NCBI GenBank assembly: GCA_013298505.1
Contig: JAAFHY010000008.1
Location: 1 to 64,000 of the forward strand
Reading direction: 5' to 3'
DNA length: 64,000 nt
DNA from: Cytophagales bacterium
GTDB lineage: Bacteria; Bacteroidota; Bacteroidia; Cytophagales; Cyclobacteriaceae
The first letter of the stretch is position 1. Every line of letters starts with the position of its first letter. Shown piece by piece: positions 53,669-62,621 of this stretch. The position numbers and the translations under genes were made by a program. A model generated the notes under the pieces. It saw only the letters and a program-made list of their open reading frames with translations, ran no database searches and had not been told where the DNA came from.

Positions 53669-54856
53669 TTAGTCCAAAATCTCAGTCACCTGACCAGATC
53701 CTACGGTACGGCCACCTTCACGGATAGCGAAACGAAGACCTTTCTCCATAGCAATCTTATTGATCAATGTTACTTCAATTGACACGTTATCGCCAGGCAT
53801 AACCATTTCTACACCTGTAGGGAGCATACACTCACCTGTAACATCGGTAGTACGGAAATAGAACTGAGGACGGTATTTGTTGAAGAAAGGAGTGTGACGA
53901 CCACCTTCTTCTTTGCTCAATACGTAAACTTCAGCTTTGAATTTAGCGTGAGGAGTTACTGAATTTGGTTTGCAAATAACCATACCACGGCAGATTTGCT
54001 CCTTTTCGATACCTCTCAACAATAAACCTACGTTGTCACCAGCTTCACCTCTGTCAAGGATTTTGCGGAACATCTCCACACCTGTGATAGTTGAAGTCAA
54101 GTTCTCAGCACCCATTCCAAGGATTTGAACAGGATCGCCAGTTTTGATGATACCTCGCTCGATACGACCAGTAGCAACAGTACCACGGCCAGTGATTGAG
54201 AACACATCTTCTACAGGCATCAAGAAATCTTTGTCGATCAAACGAATTGGAATAGGAATGAAGTTATCCACCGCATCCATTAACTCCTCTACTTTTGCAA
54301 CCCATTTTGCTTCACCGTTCAATGCACCTAATGCAGAGCCACGGATCACAGGCATTGTATCGCCAGGGAAGCTATATGACGACATTAATTCACGAACTTC
54401 CATTTCAACTAGGTCAAGCAATTCGCCATCGTCAACCAAGTCAACTTTGTTCATGAACACAACTAGTGCAGGCACACCTACCTGGCGAGCCAAAAGGATG
54501 TGCTCGCGAGTTTGTGGCATAGGGCCATCAGTAGCAGCAACTACTAGGATTGCTCCGTCCATCTGGGCAGCACCAGTAACCATGTTTTTCACATAGTCAG
54601 CGTGACCCGGACAGTCTACGTGAGCGTAGTGTCTTTTGTCAGTTGCATACTCAACGTGAGATGTGTTGATAGTAATACCTCTTTCTTTTTCTTCAGGAGC
54701 ATTGTCGATTGAAGAGAAGTCGCGTACTGCGGCAAGTCCTTTTTTAGAAAGTACTTGAGTAATTGCAGCAGTAAGAGTGGTTTTGCCGTGGTCAACGTGA
54801 CCAATGGTACCAATGTTTACGTGCGGTTTGGAGCGGTCGAAATTTTCTTTTGCCAT
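53669..54856 (-). CDS. tuf: Elongation factor Tu
   Basis: A 395-residue GTPase that delivers aminoacyl-tRNA. G1 [10 protein letters not shown] (about 18-27), G3 DCPGHADY near 81, G4 NKVD near 136; the C-terminal [12 protein letters not shown] and [13 protein letters not shown] close the beta barrels. It is the gene after the Tyr-Gly-Thr tRNA set, as in E. coli tufB, and ends at its own terminator. A 237 bp leader lies before it, with a hairpin at 54968-54984. Confidence 0.98.
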   Translation of the reverse strand: MAKENFDRSKPHVNIGTIGHVDHGKTTLTAAITQVLSKKGLAAVRDFSSIDNAPEEKERGITINTSHVEYATDKRHYAHVDCPGHADYVKNMVTGAAQMDGAILVVAATDGPMPQTREHILLARQVGVPALVVFMNKVDLVDDGELLDLVEMEVRELMSSYSFPGDTMPVIRGSALGALNGEAKWVAKVEELMDAVDNFIPIPIRLIDKDFLMPVEDVFSITGRGTVATGRIERGIIKTGDPVQILGMGAENLTSTITGVEMFRKILDRGEAGDNVGLLLRGIEKEQICRGMVICKPNSVTPHAKFKAEVYVLSKEEGGRHTPFFNKYRPQFYFRTTDVTGECMLPTGVEMVMPGDNVSIEVTLINKIAMEKGLRFAIREGGRTVGSGQVTEILD

Positions 54857-55093
54857 AATCTGTATTCTAAGTTAAAGTGTTTAAAAAAGTGTATAATTTA
54901 TTTAAGTAAGTTACTTTCATAAGCCCCTCCGCCTGAGAAGCATACACCCTAAACATTTTAAGCCTTTCGAATAAGGGTTATTCGGCATTTGATATCTTCT
55001 CTCTCCGTGTTGGTGCTTGCTAGACACCGGTGAGAAATGATTTCAATTTTTCAATCTTTCAAATTCTAAATCCACGAGGATTTATGCTAGGAG
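54857..55093 (-). other. Gap between tRNA-Thr and tuf (tuf leader)
   Basis: No reading frame stands out here. CGAATAA/TTATTCG at 54968-54984 forms a perfect 7-bp hairpin with a 3-nt loop, and GGTGCTTGCTAGACACC near 55011-55027 can pair. It might be a processing site between tRNAs and tuf mRNA. Confidence 0.5.
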
Positions 55094-55165
<72 letters not shown>

Positions 55166-55251
55166 AGCTTTTCCATTTACAATTTTTGATTTCAGATTTT
55201 TATTGACTTCTAAAATCAAGAATCTTAAATCTTCAATCTCAAATCACTTTG

Positions 55252-55324
55252 AGCGGGAAACGAGGCTCGAACTCGCGACCTATAGCTTGGAAGGCTATCG
55301 CTCTACCAACTGAGCTACTCCCGC
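55252..55324 (-). tRNA. trnG: tRNA-Gly (TCC)
   Basis: 73 nt: acceptor GCGGGAG/TTCCCGC, with one G-T pair, D arm GCTCAGTTGGTAGAGC, anticodon loop CTTCCAA with TCC, T arm GCGAGTTCGAGCCTCGT. Confidence 0.96.
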
Positions 55325-55401
55325 TTGTAAATTCAAAACTCAAGATTTATAATTCAAAAAGTCAGCAGACAATTTTGAACATTGAATTTTGAATCAATCA
55401 G

Positions 55402-55484
55402 TGGGGAGAACAGGATTCGAACCTGTGAAGACATAAGTCAACAGATTTACAGTCTGTCCTCGTTGGCCGCTTGAGTATCTCCCC
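55402..55484 (-). tRNA. trnY: tRNA-Tyr (GTA)
   Basis: 83 nt with a long variable arm: acceptor GGGGAGA/TCTCCCC, anticodon loop CTGTAAA with GTA, T arm ACAGGTTCGAATCCTGT. First gene of this tRNA-tuf unit. Confidence 0.97.
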
Positions 55485-55585
55485 TCAACACTCTATAATT
55501 TTTAAGAACGATTTCAAAAAACCGTCAATTTTCACTTGAATTGGCTTCTTGACCCAATTTATGACTCCTATCAAAAATGGGAACG

Positions 55586-55616
55586 CAAAATTATACGGTT
55601 TTTTGGTTTAGACAAA
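55586..55616 (-). promoter_or_regulatory. Promoter of the tRNA-Tyr-Gly-Thr-tuf unit
   Basis: On the minus strand TTTG (55616-55613), exactly 19 bp, then TAATTTTG (55593-55586), a full consensus match. Start near 55582, about 98 nt before tRNA-Tyr. Confidence 0.7.
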
Positions 55617-55732
55617 CCTTGGAGGTAGGTTCTTACATTAATTTTAGGGTAAGGGCTTCAAGCTGTTGGCCACTTAGTCCTCACCAAGCAGCCCGTGGCT
55701 AGTAGCTTGCGGCATGAAGGCTAAGAAACAGT

Positions 55733-56038
55733 CTACATAATCACAATCTCCTTCACCACATCCTTTCCAAACTCTTTTTGAAGGATTTCGATAATCTGGG
55801 CTTTATGAAGATTTAGGTCATTTTTCATAGAGGGTGATTCCAACTCCACAAAAAGCACTTTGCCACGGATATACAGTTTCTTGGTACGCTTGGCCACAGG
55901 TTTGCCTGCAAATTTTTCCCAAGAGGCAAGGAGGTTTGCCTCGTCAAATTTAGCTTTTATATGGTATCGGCTTAGCAATTGCTGAATTGCCTGCCCAATG
56001 TGCTGGGTATTACCTTCCTCGTTTTGGGACTTAGCCAT
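55733..56038 (-). CDS. DUF721 family protein
   Basis: A 101-residue protein of the DUF721 family (DciA-like in other phyla). ATG 56038 overlaps the recF stop (ATGGCTAA shared), so it is coupled to recF. The core reads ASWEKFAGKPVAKRTKKLYIRGKVLFVELESPSMKNDL (about 39-77), the usual W-x-G-x2-A-x-H-T-type K-homology-like pattern. In many bacteria DUF721 proteins load the replicative helicase; here that is inference from family and its place beside recF. Confidence 0.85.
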   Translation of the reverse strand: MAKSQNEEGNTQHIGQAIQQLLSRYHIKAKFDEANLLASWEKFAGKPVAKRTKKLYIRGKVLFVELESPSMKNDLNLHKAQIIEILQKEFGKDVVKEIVIM

Positions 56039-57137
56039 TTGTAAAAGTACCATTTTCGACAGTAAAAACTTGGGCGCTTATATTGGCTTTTTTCAATATC
56101 TCCTGGCTCCGACCTTGCCGCGCATCGGTAATAAAAAGTTGGCCAAATGTGCCTTGCGATACTAAAAGCATCAGTTGATGAATTCGTTGATCGTCCAGTT
56201 TATCAAAAATATCATCTAATAATAAAATAGGTTTGAATTGTTTTGCATCGGCAATACACTGGAACTCGGCCAGCTTGAGGGCAATTAAAAAAGATTTTTG
56301 TTGGCCTTGAGAGCCAAATTTCTTCAATTCATTAGTGTTGATCAAAAACTCAAAATCATCGCGGTGGATGCCTGATGATGTTCTTTGCAGAAGAATATCT
56401 CGCTGAAGGTTTTTGCTAAGCAAATCGGCAAGGTCTGATTTTTCTAAATCAGAGCGGTATTGAATATGGACTTCTTCTTTAGAGTCGCTGACCAGAAATT
56501 GATAGTGCTTTTTAAAGAAGGGAAGGAAGTCAACAGTAAACTGTTTTCGCTTGGAAAAAATGTAATTACCAGATGGGATTATCTTTTGATCGAAACTGGC
56601 CAGCAAGTCATAATCTACCTCTCCACTTTCTGAAAAAGTGCGGAGTAAGCTGTTGCGCTGCTTGAGGTGATTGGTATAGACAATCAAGTTCTCCAGGTAA
56701 TTTTTATCCAATTGGGAGATGAGCGTATCGAAAAATTTTCTGCGCATTTCGCTGCCATCCCAAATGAGTTCAATGTCTTGAGGGGCAATCAATACTACAG
56801 GATATCTGCCCACATGATCGGAGAATTTGGTGCAATCTTGGCCGTCTTCGCGGATGATTTTTTTTTGACCTGCTTGGTAGGCACACGCGACTTCATGAGA
56901 CTTCACTTCGTTCTCGAATTCTCCTTTAACAATAAACTGAGATTGGCCTTGCCGAATATTCTGACCATCAGATGGATTGATGGCGCTTTTGGTAAACGAC
57001 AAATAATAAATAGCATCAAGCAAGCTCGTCTTGCCTGTTCCGTTTTTGCCCAAGAGACAAACTATATCGCCTTGAAACTCCAGATGAGCTTCTTCTATGT
57101 TTTTGAAGTGGAAAAGGTTGAGTTTGCGGAGGTGCAC
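56031..57137 (-). CDS. recF: DNA replication/repair protein RecF, GTG start
   Basis: A 368-residue SMC-like ATPase that loads RecA at gaps. Start GTG at 57137 (reading MHLRKLNLFHFKNIEEAHLEF) is chosen because RecF begins at this strand; a longer frame adds an unrelated segment from the repeat region. Walker A GKNGTGKTSLLDAIYYL (about 34-50), signature FGSQGQQKSFLIALKLAEF (about 276-294), and Walker B ILLLDDIFDKLDD (about 310-322). It is followed by a DUF721 gene with an 8 bp overlap. Confidence 0.95.
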   Translation of the reverse strand: MHLRKLNLFHFKNIEEAHLEFQGDIVCLLGKNGTGKTSLLDAIYYLSFTKSAINPSDGQNIRQGQSQFIVKGEFENEVKSHEVACAYQAGQKKIIREDGQDCTKFSDHVGRYPVVLIAPQDIELIWDGSEMRRKFFDTLISQLDKNYLENLIVYTNHLKQRNSLLRTFSESGEVDYDLLASFDQKIIPSGNYIFSKRKQFTVDFLPFFKKHYQFLVSDSKEEVHIQYRSDLEKSDLADLLSKNLQRDILLQRTSSGIHRDDFEFLINTNELKKFGSQGQQKSFLIALKLAEFQCIADAKQFKPILLLDDIFDKLDDQRIHQLMLLVSQGTFGQLFITDARQGRSQEILKKANISAQVFTVENGTFTNG

Positions 57138-57160
57138 GGCTAAAGTTTGGCGCAATTTCA

Positions 57161-57183
57161 CGCAAAGGCGCAAAGGCGCAAAG
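57161..57183. repeat. CGCAAAGG tandem repeat before recF
   Basis: CGCAAAGG is repeated almost three times, immediately upstream of the recF start. CGCAAAGGC-type repeats are found in the intergenic regions of many bacterial genomes. Confidence 0.6.
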
Positions 57184-57446
57184 TTATTGGGGATGATTAA
57201 ATTGAAAAGTATGTAGTAAGATGGTAATCGGTAAGAGGTGACAAGTAAATGGCAATTTTACATGAGGCTGAGGCGCAGAGCGGAAGGCAGTCGGCCAAGG
57301 ATGGAGGCATTTGTTGGAGCCCGAAATGGGACGTGCGTGGGGTGGCGACTGCCTAGTGGCCACTATGGCAGCGGGCGGATGGCCAGACCGCCTCAAAGTT
57401 TTTTTATAAAATCTCAAAACATACAAATGCCCGTTTGGCGGTTGTT
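57184..57446. repeat. GC-rich palindromic gene-free segment before pdhA
   Basis: The gap between recF and pdhA (about 350 bp) is clearly more GC-rich in its middle (57265-57395) than the neighbouring genes. AGGCAGTCG (57285-57293) pairs with CGACTGCCT (57346-57354), stem 9, loop 52, and TAGTGGCCACTA (57354-57365) is a perfect 12-bp palindrome touching it. A reading frame through it (57238-57483) has an arginine- and glycine-rich translation with no family resemblance. It looks like an accessory or dispersed element rather than a gene. Confidence 0.55.
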
Positions 57447-57487
57447 TGGCTGTAACGTATTTTCGCAACTCACAAATGATTGAATCT

Positions 57488-58504
57488 ATGGCAACTGCGG
57501 CAAAGGGCAAGGCGAAAACAGAATACTCGAAGGAAACCTATATGTTCTGGTTTGAGAGCATGTTGCTGATGAGACGATTTGAAGAGAAAGCAGGCCAACT
57601 GTATGGGATGCAGAAGATCCGTGGGTTTTGCCATTTATATATCGGGCAGGAAGCTTGTGCGGCCGGCTCGGTATCGGCATTGCGCAGGGGCGACAAGTAC
57701 ATTACCGCTTATCGCGATCACGCTCACCCGCTAGCACTTGGCACGCATCCTAATAAAGTAATGGCCGAATTGTATGGTAAAGAAACGGGCGCATCAAAAG
57801 GTAAGGGCGGCTCGATGCACATTTTTGATAAGGAAAATCATTTTTTTGGCGGGCACGGAATAGTGGGCGCGCAAGTGCCGCTGGGTGCGGGAATCGCTTT
57901 CGCGGAGATGTATAATAAGACAGGCAACCTTTGTATTTGCTACATGGGCGATGGGGCGGTACGTCAAGGGGCTTTTCACGAGGCACTGAACTTAGCCATG
58001 CTGTGGAAGATACCAGTGATTTTTGTGATCGAGAACAATGGATACGCGATGGGGACTTCTGTGAAAAGGACATCGAACGTAACAGAACTTTATACGTTGG
58101 GGGAAGCTTATGATATGCCATCGGAGCCTGTAGATGCAATGAACGTTGAGGCAGTGCATGATGCCGTTGCCCGTGCAGCAGACCGTGCAAGAGCTGGCGA
58201 AGGGCCAAGTTTGTTGGAATTCCGCACCTATCGCTATAAAGGCCACTCGATGAGTGACCCACAAAAATACAGGAGCAAAGAAGAGGTAGAAGAATACAAG
58301 CACCGTGACCCAATTGAACAAGTCCGAGAGGCCATTCTAGAGCGGAAGATAGCCAACGTTAAAGATTTGGATGCCATCGAGCAAAAAATAAACGCCCAAG
58401 TAGAGGAAAGCGTGAAATTCGCGGAGGAATCAAACTACCCTGATCCATCGGAGGCGTTGAAGGATATTTATGAACAGGCTGATTATCCTTTTATTACTGA
58501 TTAA
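57488..58504 (+). CDS. pdhA: Pyruvate dehydrogenase E1 alpha subunit
   Basis: The alpha chain of the thiamine-diphosphate-dependent E1 component, which decarboxylates pyruvate for acetyl-CoA. The 338 residues from ATG 57488 contain RRFEEKAGQLYGMQKIRGF, GGSMHIFDKENHFFGGHGIVGAQVPLGAGIAF (about 100-131, in parts), and the ThDP motif GDGAVRQGAFHEALNLAML...NNGYAMGT (about 155-188). The end has GHSMSDPQKYR. E1 beta (pdhB) and E2 are not next to it; in this phylum pdhA is often a lone gene. The following gene is a TPR protein. Confidence 0.94.
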   Translation: MATAAKGKAKTEYSKETYMFWFESMLLMRRFEEKAGQLYGMQKIRGFCHLYIGQEACAAGSVSALRRGDKYITAYRDHAHPLALGTHPNKVMAELYGKETGASKGKGGSMHIFDKENHFFGGHGIVGAQVPLGAGIAFAEMYNKTGNLCICYMGDGAVRQGAFHEALNLAMLWKIPVIFVIENNGYAMGTSVKRTSNVTELYTLGEAYDMPSEPVDAMNVEAVHDAVARAADRARAGEGPSLLEFRTYRYKGHSMSDPQKYRSKEEVEEYKHRDPIEQVREAILERKIANVKDLDAIEQKINAQVEESVKFAEESNYPDPSEALKDIYEQADYPFITD

Positions 58505-58533
58505 GTAGCCTTTTAATTAATAAGCCAATTTCT

Positions 58534-58541
58534 TAGTTTTG
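58534..58541 (+). promoter_or_regulatory. -7 box of the TPR protein gene
   Basis: TAGTTTTG matches TAnnTTTG. The upstream TTTT at 58511-58514 is a 19 bp spaced weak -33. Start near 58545, inside the hairpin at 58543-58570. Confidence 0.45.
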
Positions 58542-58542
58542 C

Positions 58543-58570
58543 ATCCCGATTTTCCGAAAGCTATCGGGAT
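58543..58570. repeat. ATCCCGAT hairpin at the 5' end of the TPR transcript
   Basis: ATCCCGAT (58543-58550) pairs with ATCGGGAT (58563-58570), stem 8, loop 12. No T-run follows, so it is not a standard terminator for pdhA. It would form the start of the TPR mRNA if the -7 box at 58534 is used. Confidence 0.5.
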
Positions 58571-58589
58571 TGACTATATTTATACAATC

Positions 58590-59276
58590 ATGGCAAAGAA
58601 AGAAGAAACCAAAGATCTAATAGAGAACCCAGAGGCACTACAAGAAAAACTTGAAGGCATCGAGCATTGGGCTGAAAAAAATATAAAGATAATTGCCATT
58701 GTTGCTGGAGTTATTGTGTTGGCTGTGGGTGGTTTTTTTGGATTCCGCTACTATGTCGATCAGCAAGAGGGAGTTGCACAAAAAGAAATGTTTCAAGCCA
58801 TACGTTATTTCGAGGCTGACAGTTTGAACCTAGCCTTAAATGGCGATGGTAATAATTTAGGCGTTCTTCAAGTTGTTGATGATTATAGCCTAACTAAAGC
58901 TGGCAATCTTGCTAATTTTTATGCGGGAGTCATCTATCTAAAGCAAGGCAAATTTCCGCTTGCTATTTTTCATCTTGAAGAATTCAACGCAAACGATTTG
59001 CTAGTTCAGGCGCGTGCTTACAGCTTAATTGGAGATGCGTACATGGAACAAAAAGATTTCGAGAAGGCTGCAAGCTATTACGACAAAGCCTCTTCGTACA
59101 AACCCAACAAAGAGTTTACTCCTACTTACTTGATGAAAGCAGCATTGGCTTACGAGAAATTGAATAATATTGAAAAAGCCAAGAGTGCTTACCAAAGTAT
59201 TATCGATACCTATTGGAATTCGAGCGAAGTGCAGAACGCAAAGAAATTCAAAGCGAAATTGGAAACCAATTCATAA
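58590..59276 (+). CDS. YfgM-like TPR membrane protein
   Basis: A 228-residue protein: short cytosolic N-terminus (MAKKEETKDLIENPEALQEK), one membrane helix (about 35-55, IIAIVAGVIVLAVGGFFGF), then TPR helices (QARAYSLIGDAYMEQKDFEKAASYY, and KAALAYEKLNNIEKAKSAY). The layout matches YfgM-type proteins, which help envelope protein folding at the Sec translocon. ATG 58590 is chosen over upstream options in the hairpin. It ends before a palindrome and an intrinsic terminator. Confidence 0.8.
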   Translation: MAKKEETKDLIENPEALQEKLEGIEHWAEKNIKIIAIVAGVIVLAVGGFFGFRYYVDQQEGVAQKEMFQAIRYFEADSLNLALNGDGNNLGVLQVVDDYSLTKAGNLANFYAGVIYLKQGKFPLAIFHLEEFNANDLLVQARAYSLIGDAYMEQKDFEKAASYYDKASSYKPNKEFTPTYLMKAALAYEKLNNIEKAKSAYQSIIDTYWNSSEVQNAKKFKAKLETNS

Positions 59277-59279
59277 CGA

Positions 59280-59336
59280 TTCAAAATTCAAGATTCAAGA
59301 TTGGTTAGAAATCAATTTTGAATCTTGAATTTTGAA
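59280..59336. repeat. TTCAAAATTCAAGATTCAA palindromic repeat
   Basis: TTCAAAATTCAAGATTCAA (59280-59298) and its exact inverse (59318-59336) make a 19-bp stem with a loop of 19 nt. Related TTCAAAA/TTTTGAA elements lie between tRNAs at 55186-55246 and 55328-55397. Confidence 0.65.
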
Positions 59337-59348
59337 TTAACTTTTTAA

Positions 59349-59374
59349 GGGGTAGATTTTCTATCCCTTTTTTT
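59349..59374 (+). terminator. Intrinsic terminator before prfC
   Basis: GGGGTAGA (59349-59356) pairs with TCTATCCC (59360-59367; one G-U) around TTT, followed by seven Ts. It stands 14 bp before the prfC ATG, ending the TPR transcript. Confidence 0.8.
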
Positions 59375-59387
59375 ATGTAAGACATTT

Positions 59388-60971
59388 ATGACATTAGAAC
59401 AAGAGATTTCTAAACGCAGAACATTCGGAATCATCAGCCACCCTGATGCCGGTAAAACCACCCTGACAGAAAAATTGTTGCTTTTTGGTGGCGCGATTCA
59501 AAAAGCTGGAGCCGTAAAATCATCTAAAATTAAAGATCACGCCCGCAGCGATTGGATGGAGATCGAAAAGCAACGCGGAATTTCAGTAGCGACTTCGGTA
59601 ATGGGCTTTGATTATAAAAACGTAAAAATTAATTTACTCGATACACCCGGCCATCAAGATTTTGCCGAAGATACGTATCGCACATTGACCGCGGTAGATA
59701 GCGTAATTATGGTCATTGACTGCGTAAAGGGAGTTGAAATTCAAACCGAAAAGCTAATGGAAGTGTGCCGCATGCGCAGCACACCTGTCATTTGTTTTAT
59801 CAATAAGCTCGATCGCGAGGGGCAAGATCCGTTTGATCTGCTAGACGAAGTTGAAGAGAAGTTGGGTATTAAAGTTCGCCCTCTTAGCTGGCCCATTAGC
59901 ATGGGAAAAACATTTAAAGGGGTTTATAATCTATACGAAAAGAGTTTGCAACTCTTCACGCCCAGTAAGGTAACGGTGCAAGAGAGTATTGAAATATCAG
60001 ATATCTATACTGAAGAGCTTGATACATTGGTGGGCGAGAATTACGCCAAGCAACTACGTGCCGATGTAGAATTGATTGAGGGCGTGTATCCAGAGTTTAA
60101 CGTACAAGATTACCTGAGCGGAAAAGTGGCTCCCGTATTTTTTGGTAGTGCCGTCAATAACTTTGGTGTAAAAGAATTACTCGATGCATTCATTCAATTT
60201 GCTCCTCCTCCTATTCCGCGTGAGACTACGCTGCGCGAGGTGAAACCAGAAGAAAGTAAATTCTCTGGATTTATATTTAAGATTCATGCCAACATGGATC
60301 CCAAACATCGCAATCGGATTGCTTTTATAAGGGTATGCTCTGGGCTTTTTGAACGAGGAAGTAATTATTATCACGTAAGGCAAGACAAGAGCATTCGCTT
60401 CTCCAATGCAACCGCCTTTATGGCTCAAGATCGAGAAACAGTTGACCAAGCATGGCCAGGAGATATTGTTGGATTATACGATACAGGAAATTTAAAAATC
60501 GGAGATACCCTTACCGATGGAGAAAAAATGACGTACACTGGCATTCCAAGTTTTTCGCCCGAAATTTTTAAGGAGGTGATCAACAAAGATGCAATGAAGA
60601 CCAAGCAACTAGAAAAGGGATTGTTGCAACTGATGGAAGAGGGCGTAGCCCAATTGTTTACTTACGAATTAGGAAAGAAAAAAGTAGTGGGCGTAGTAGG
60701 TGCCCTTCAATTTGAGGTAATTCAATTTCGATTGAAGAACGAATACAGCGCTTCCGTAGAATTTGCGGGGCAAAACATTTACAAGGCTTGTTGGATCAGC
60801 AGCAAAAATCCAAAGAAGTTGGCAGAGTTTATTGATTCTAAACAACGGCACATTGCCAGAGATAAAGACGATAAGATCGTTTTTATGGCCGAGTCACGCG
60901 CTTGGTTGCAAATGGTGCAAGATAATTTTCCTGATATCAATTTCCATTTCACCTCAGAGTTTAAGGACTGA
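59388..60971 (+). CDS. prfC: Peptide chain release factor 3
   Basis: A 527-residue GTPase that recycles RF1/RF2 after termination. G1 is [21 protein letters not shown] (about 18-38), G3 [16 protein letters not shown] (about 87-102), G4 [10 protein letters not shown] near 141. The segment GYNVYELDKQ seen in other RF3 is replaced by [20 protein letters not shown]. The C-terminal RFRLKNEY... and PNIDFHF-like tail (FPDINFHF) fit RF3. Its start lies right behind a terminator; no promoter was found between them, so it may be read from elsewhere. Confidence 0.95.
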   Translation: MTLEQEISKRRTFGIISHPDAGKTTLTEKLLLFGGAIQKAGAVKSSKIKDHARSDWMEIEKQRGISVATSVMGFDYKNVKINLLDTPGHQDFAEDTYRTLTAVDSVIMVIDCVKGVEIQTEKLMEVCRMRSTPVICFINKLDREGQDPFDLLDEVEEKLGIKVRPLSWPISMGKTFKGVYNLYEKSLQLFTPSKVTVQESIEISDIYTEELDTLVGENYAKQLRADVELIEGVYPEFNVQDYLSGKVAPVFFGSAVNNFGVKELLDAFIQFAPPPIPRETTLREVKPEESKFSGFIFKIHANMDPKHRNRIAFIRVCSGLFERGSNYYHVRQDKSIRFSNATAFMAQDRETVDQAWPGDIVGLYDTGNLKIGDTLTDGEKMTYTGIPSFSPEIFKEVINKDAMKTKQLEKGLLQLMEEGVAQLFTYELGKKKVVGVVGALQFEVIQFRLKNEYSASVEFAGQNIYKACWISSKNPKKLAEFIDSKQRHIARDKDDKIVFMAESRAWLQMVQDNFPDINFHFTSEFKD

Positions 60972-60983
60972 TTTTTTCTGGTA

Positions 60984-61541
60984 TCAGCGAGTAAACAATT
61001 CAGAGAAGTTAAAGGAAAGCCCAGGCAAAAGCTTCGAGATAACTATTCCCTCCTCAACCAAGTAAAGAATGGGTGTATCTTCAACACTAAAGTCATAAAT
61101 CTCCAATGTCTTGTTACCTGGGTCAATAATCCAATACTCTTTAACTCCAAATTTTTGATAGAGCCTACGCTTCTGGTTTCGGTCTTTAAAGCTGTTGGAT
61201 GGTGAAATTATTTCTACTGCTAAATCGGGGGCGGCATTGAGGCCTCGCTCAGAAATAATCGCTAAATTTTCTTTTGCGACATAAAGTAAGTCGGGCTGAA
61301 ACACATTTTTCTTATCGAGATAGACATCAACTGGCGAGAACATCGTAATTCCCCCATTCCTTTTTGAGTATGCTCTAAGTAAATCATAAAGATTTCCTAA
61401 GACTATTTGATGCGTAAAACTGGGTGCTGGGCTCATAAAAACTTCTCCATTGATAAGTTCGCAAGGCAGATTTGATTCCTCCAATTGAAGGAAATCTTCT
61501 ACCGTCCACTCTTTACTCCGATCGATTGTTGCTACTTGCAT
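60984..61541 (-). CDS. Uma2-family (DUF820) putative restriction-fold protein
   Basis: A 185-residue Uma2-family protein with a PD-(D/E)xK nuclease fold: residues VEDFLQLEESNLPCELINGEVFMSPAP (about 14-40), the QPDLLYVAKEN strand (Asp near 84), the APDLAVEIISPSN strand (Asp and Glu near 103-107), and RRLYQKFGVKEYWIIDP (about 120-136) with the catalytic Lys. Such proteins are abundant in cyanobacteria and in Cytophagales; most appear to be single, lone genes without known substrate. ATG 61541 is preferred to the earlier in-frame start. Divergent from the pseudouridine synthase by 36 bp. Confidence 0.88.
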   Translation of the reverse strand: MQVATIDRSKEWTVEDFLQLEESNLPCELINGEVFMSPAPSFTHQIVLGNLYDLLRAYSKRNGGITMFSPVDVYLDKKNVFQPDLLYVAKENLAIISERGLNAAPDLAVEIISPSNSFKDRNQKRRLYQKFGVKEYWIIDPGNKTLEIYDFSVEDTPILYLVEEGIVISKLLPGLSFNFSELFTR

Positions 61542-61577
61542 ACCTAAAGTTATAAAAATATTTAAGATGTTTGAGGA

Positions 61578-62246
61578 ATGCTTTCCATCCTCTACGAAGA
61601 CAATCACCTATTGGCTATCAATAAAGTTGCTGGCACATTGGTGCAGGGTGATGCCACAGGCGATAAGCCGCTGGTAGAAATTGGTAAAGATTATATCAAA
61701 GAAAAATACCAAAAACCGGGAGAGGTTTTCCTAGGAGTAGTGCATCGGTTGGATAGGCCTGTGAGCGGGGTGGTTGTATTTGCACGTACCTCTAAAGCAC
61801 TAGAAAGAATGAACGAACTCTTTCGCAACAAAGCCACTCAAAAAACCTATTGGGCATTGGTGGCTACTAAGCCTGCTGCTTCTTGTGGCACGCTCATTCA
61901 CTGGCTAGTAAAAGACGAAAAGAAAAATAAAACCACAGCCTACAAAAAAGAACATCCACAAGGCCAGCGCTCTGAACTCAGTTATCGATTGATCGAATCA
62001 AAATCAGGAATGCACTTGCTGGAAGTAAAACCAGTCACAGGCAGACCCCATCAAATCAGAGTGCAATTAGCTTCTATGAATTGCCCCATAGTGGGCGATG
62101 TAAAGTATGGGTTTGATGTGCCCAATCCCGATGGCAGCATTTGTCTACACGCACGCCAACTAGAATTTATTCACCCAGTTAAGAAAGAGCCGGTGATAAT
62201 TATGGCACAACTGCCCAAAAATCAATTTTGGAAACCATTTGGTTGA
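61578..62246 (+). CDS. RluA-family RNA pseudouridine synthase
   Basis: A 222-residue RNA pseudouridine synthase. The catalytic Asp is in VVHRLDRPVSGVVVFART (Asp near 60), and the closing GRPHQIRVQLASMNCPIVGDVKYG (about 155-178) is intact. The N-terminal S4 domain present in RluC/RluD is absent, as in RluA and TruC types. Substrate (23S or tRNA) unresolved. Starts near the divergent Uma2 gene. Confidence 0.92.
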   Translation: MLSILYEDNHLLAINKVAGTLVQGDATGDKPLVEIGKDYIKEKYQKPGEVFLGVVHRLDRPVSGVVVFARTSKALERMNELFRNKATQKTYWALVATKPAASCGTLIHWLVKDEKKNKTTAYKKEHPQGQRSELSYRLIESKSGMHLLEVKPVTGRPHQIRVQLASMNCPIVGDVKYGFDVPNPDGSICLHARQLEFIHPVKKEPVIIMAQLPKNQFWKPFG

Positions 62247-62274
62247 TTGCGTTCTTTACAGAAAATGAAGACGG

Positions 62275-62583
62275 ATGAGTTGGTTACAGCAATTAAAAAC
62301 TCGATGGAAAGTAGATAGCTTACTTCAAGTAATATTTATACTGCTAGTATTTGCCTGCACAGGATTTACCGTTTTGTTTTTAAAACGGCCACTTTTCAAC
62401 TATTGGTTTGGCGATGGGGCCATGCCACTTTGGGCCAGTACGCTATATTATATTCTCATCCTACCCATCTATAATATGCTGCTTCTTTTATATGGCTTTA
62501 TTTTCGGTCAATTCACTTTTTTTTGGGCTTTCGAGAAGCGATTCATAGCCCGAATAATGGCTATCTTTGCTCGGAAAAAATAA
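62275..62583 (+). CDS. DUF6787-family membrane protein
   Basis: A 102-residue protein with N-terminal WLQQLKTRWKVDSLLQVIFILLVFACTGF (about 3-31), a second helix in the middle and the conserved tail FIFGQFTFFWAFEKRF. This W-K-V / FGQF pattern is the DUF6787 type of Bacteroidota (sometimes labelled diacylglyceryl transferase-like). Function unknown. It follows the pseudouridine synthase by 28 bp and likely shares its transcript. Confidence 0.75.
   Translation: MSWLQQLKTRWKVDSLLQVIFILLVFACTGFTVLFLKRPLFNYWFGDGAMPLWASTLYYILILPIYNMLLLLYGFIFGQFTFFWAFEKRFIARIMAIFARKK
62562..62569 (+). promoter_or_regulatory. -7 box for the 62622 lipoprotein gene
   Basis: TATCTTTG fits the consensus exactly and lies inside the end of the DUF6787 gene. 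No -33 was seen. Start near 62573, leader near 49 nt. Confidence 0.4.
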
Positions 62584-62621
62584 CCGATTACTTTCACACA
62601 ATTAACTTTAATATTAATAGA

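Noticed and set aside
57238-57483. Reading frame of 81 codons on the plus strand and one on the minus strand over the same region
   Set aside because: Arginine-, glycine- and proline-rich translation of a GC-rich palindromic segment with no recognised domain; open frames are expected by chance in GC-rich DNA.
57750-58313. Minus-strand frame of 187 codons opposite pdhA
   Set aside because: Lies entirely antisense to a strongly supported enzyme gene; no domain and unusual His/Ser/Arg composition.
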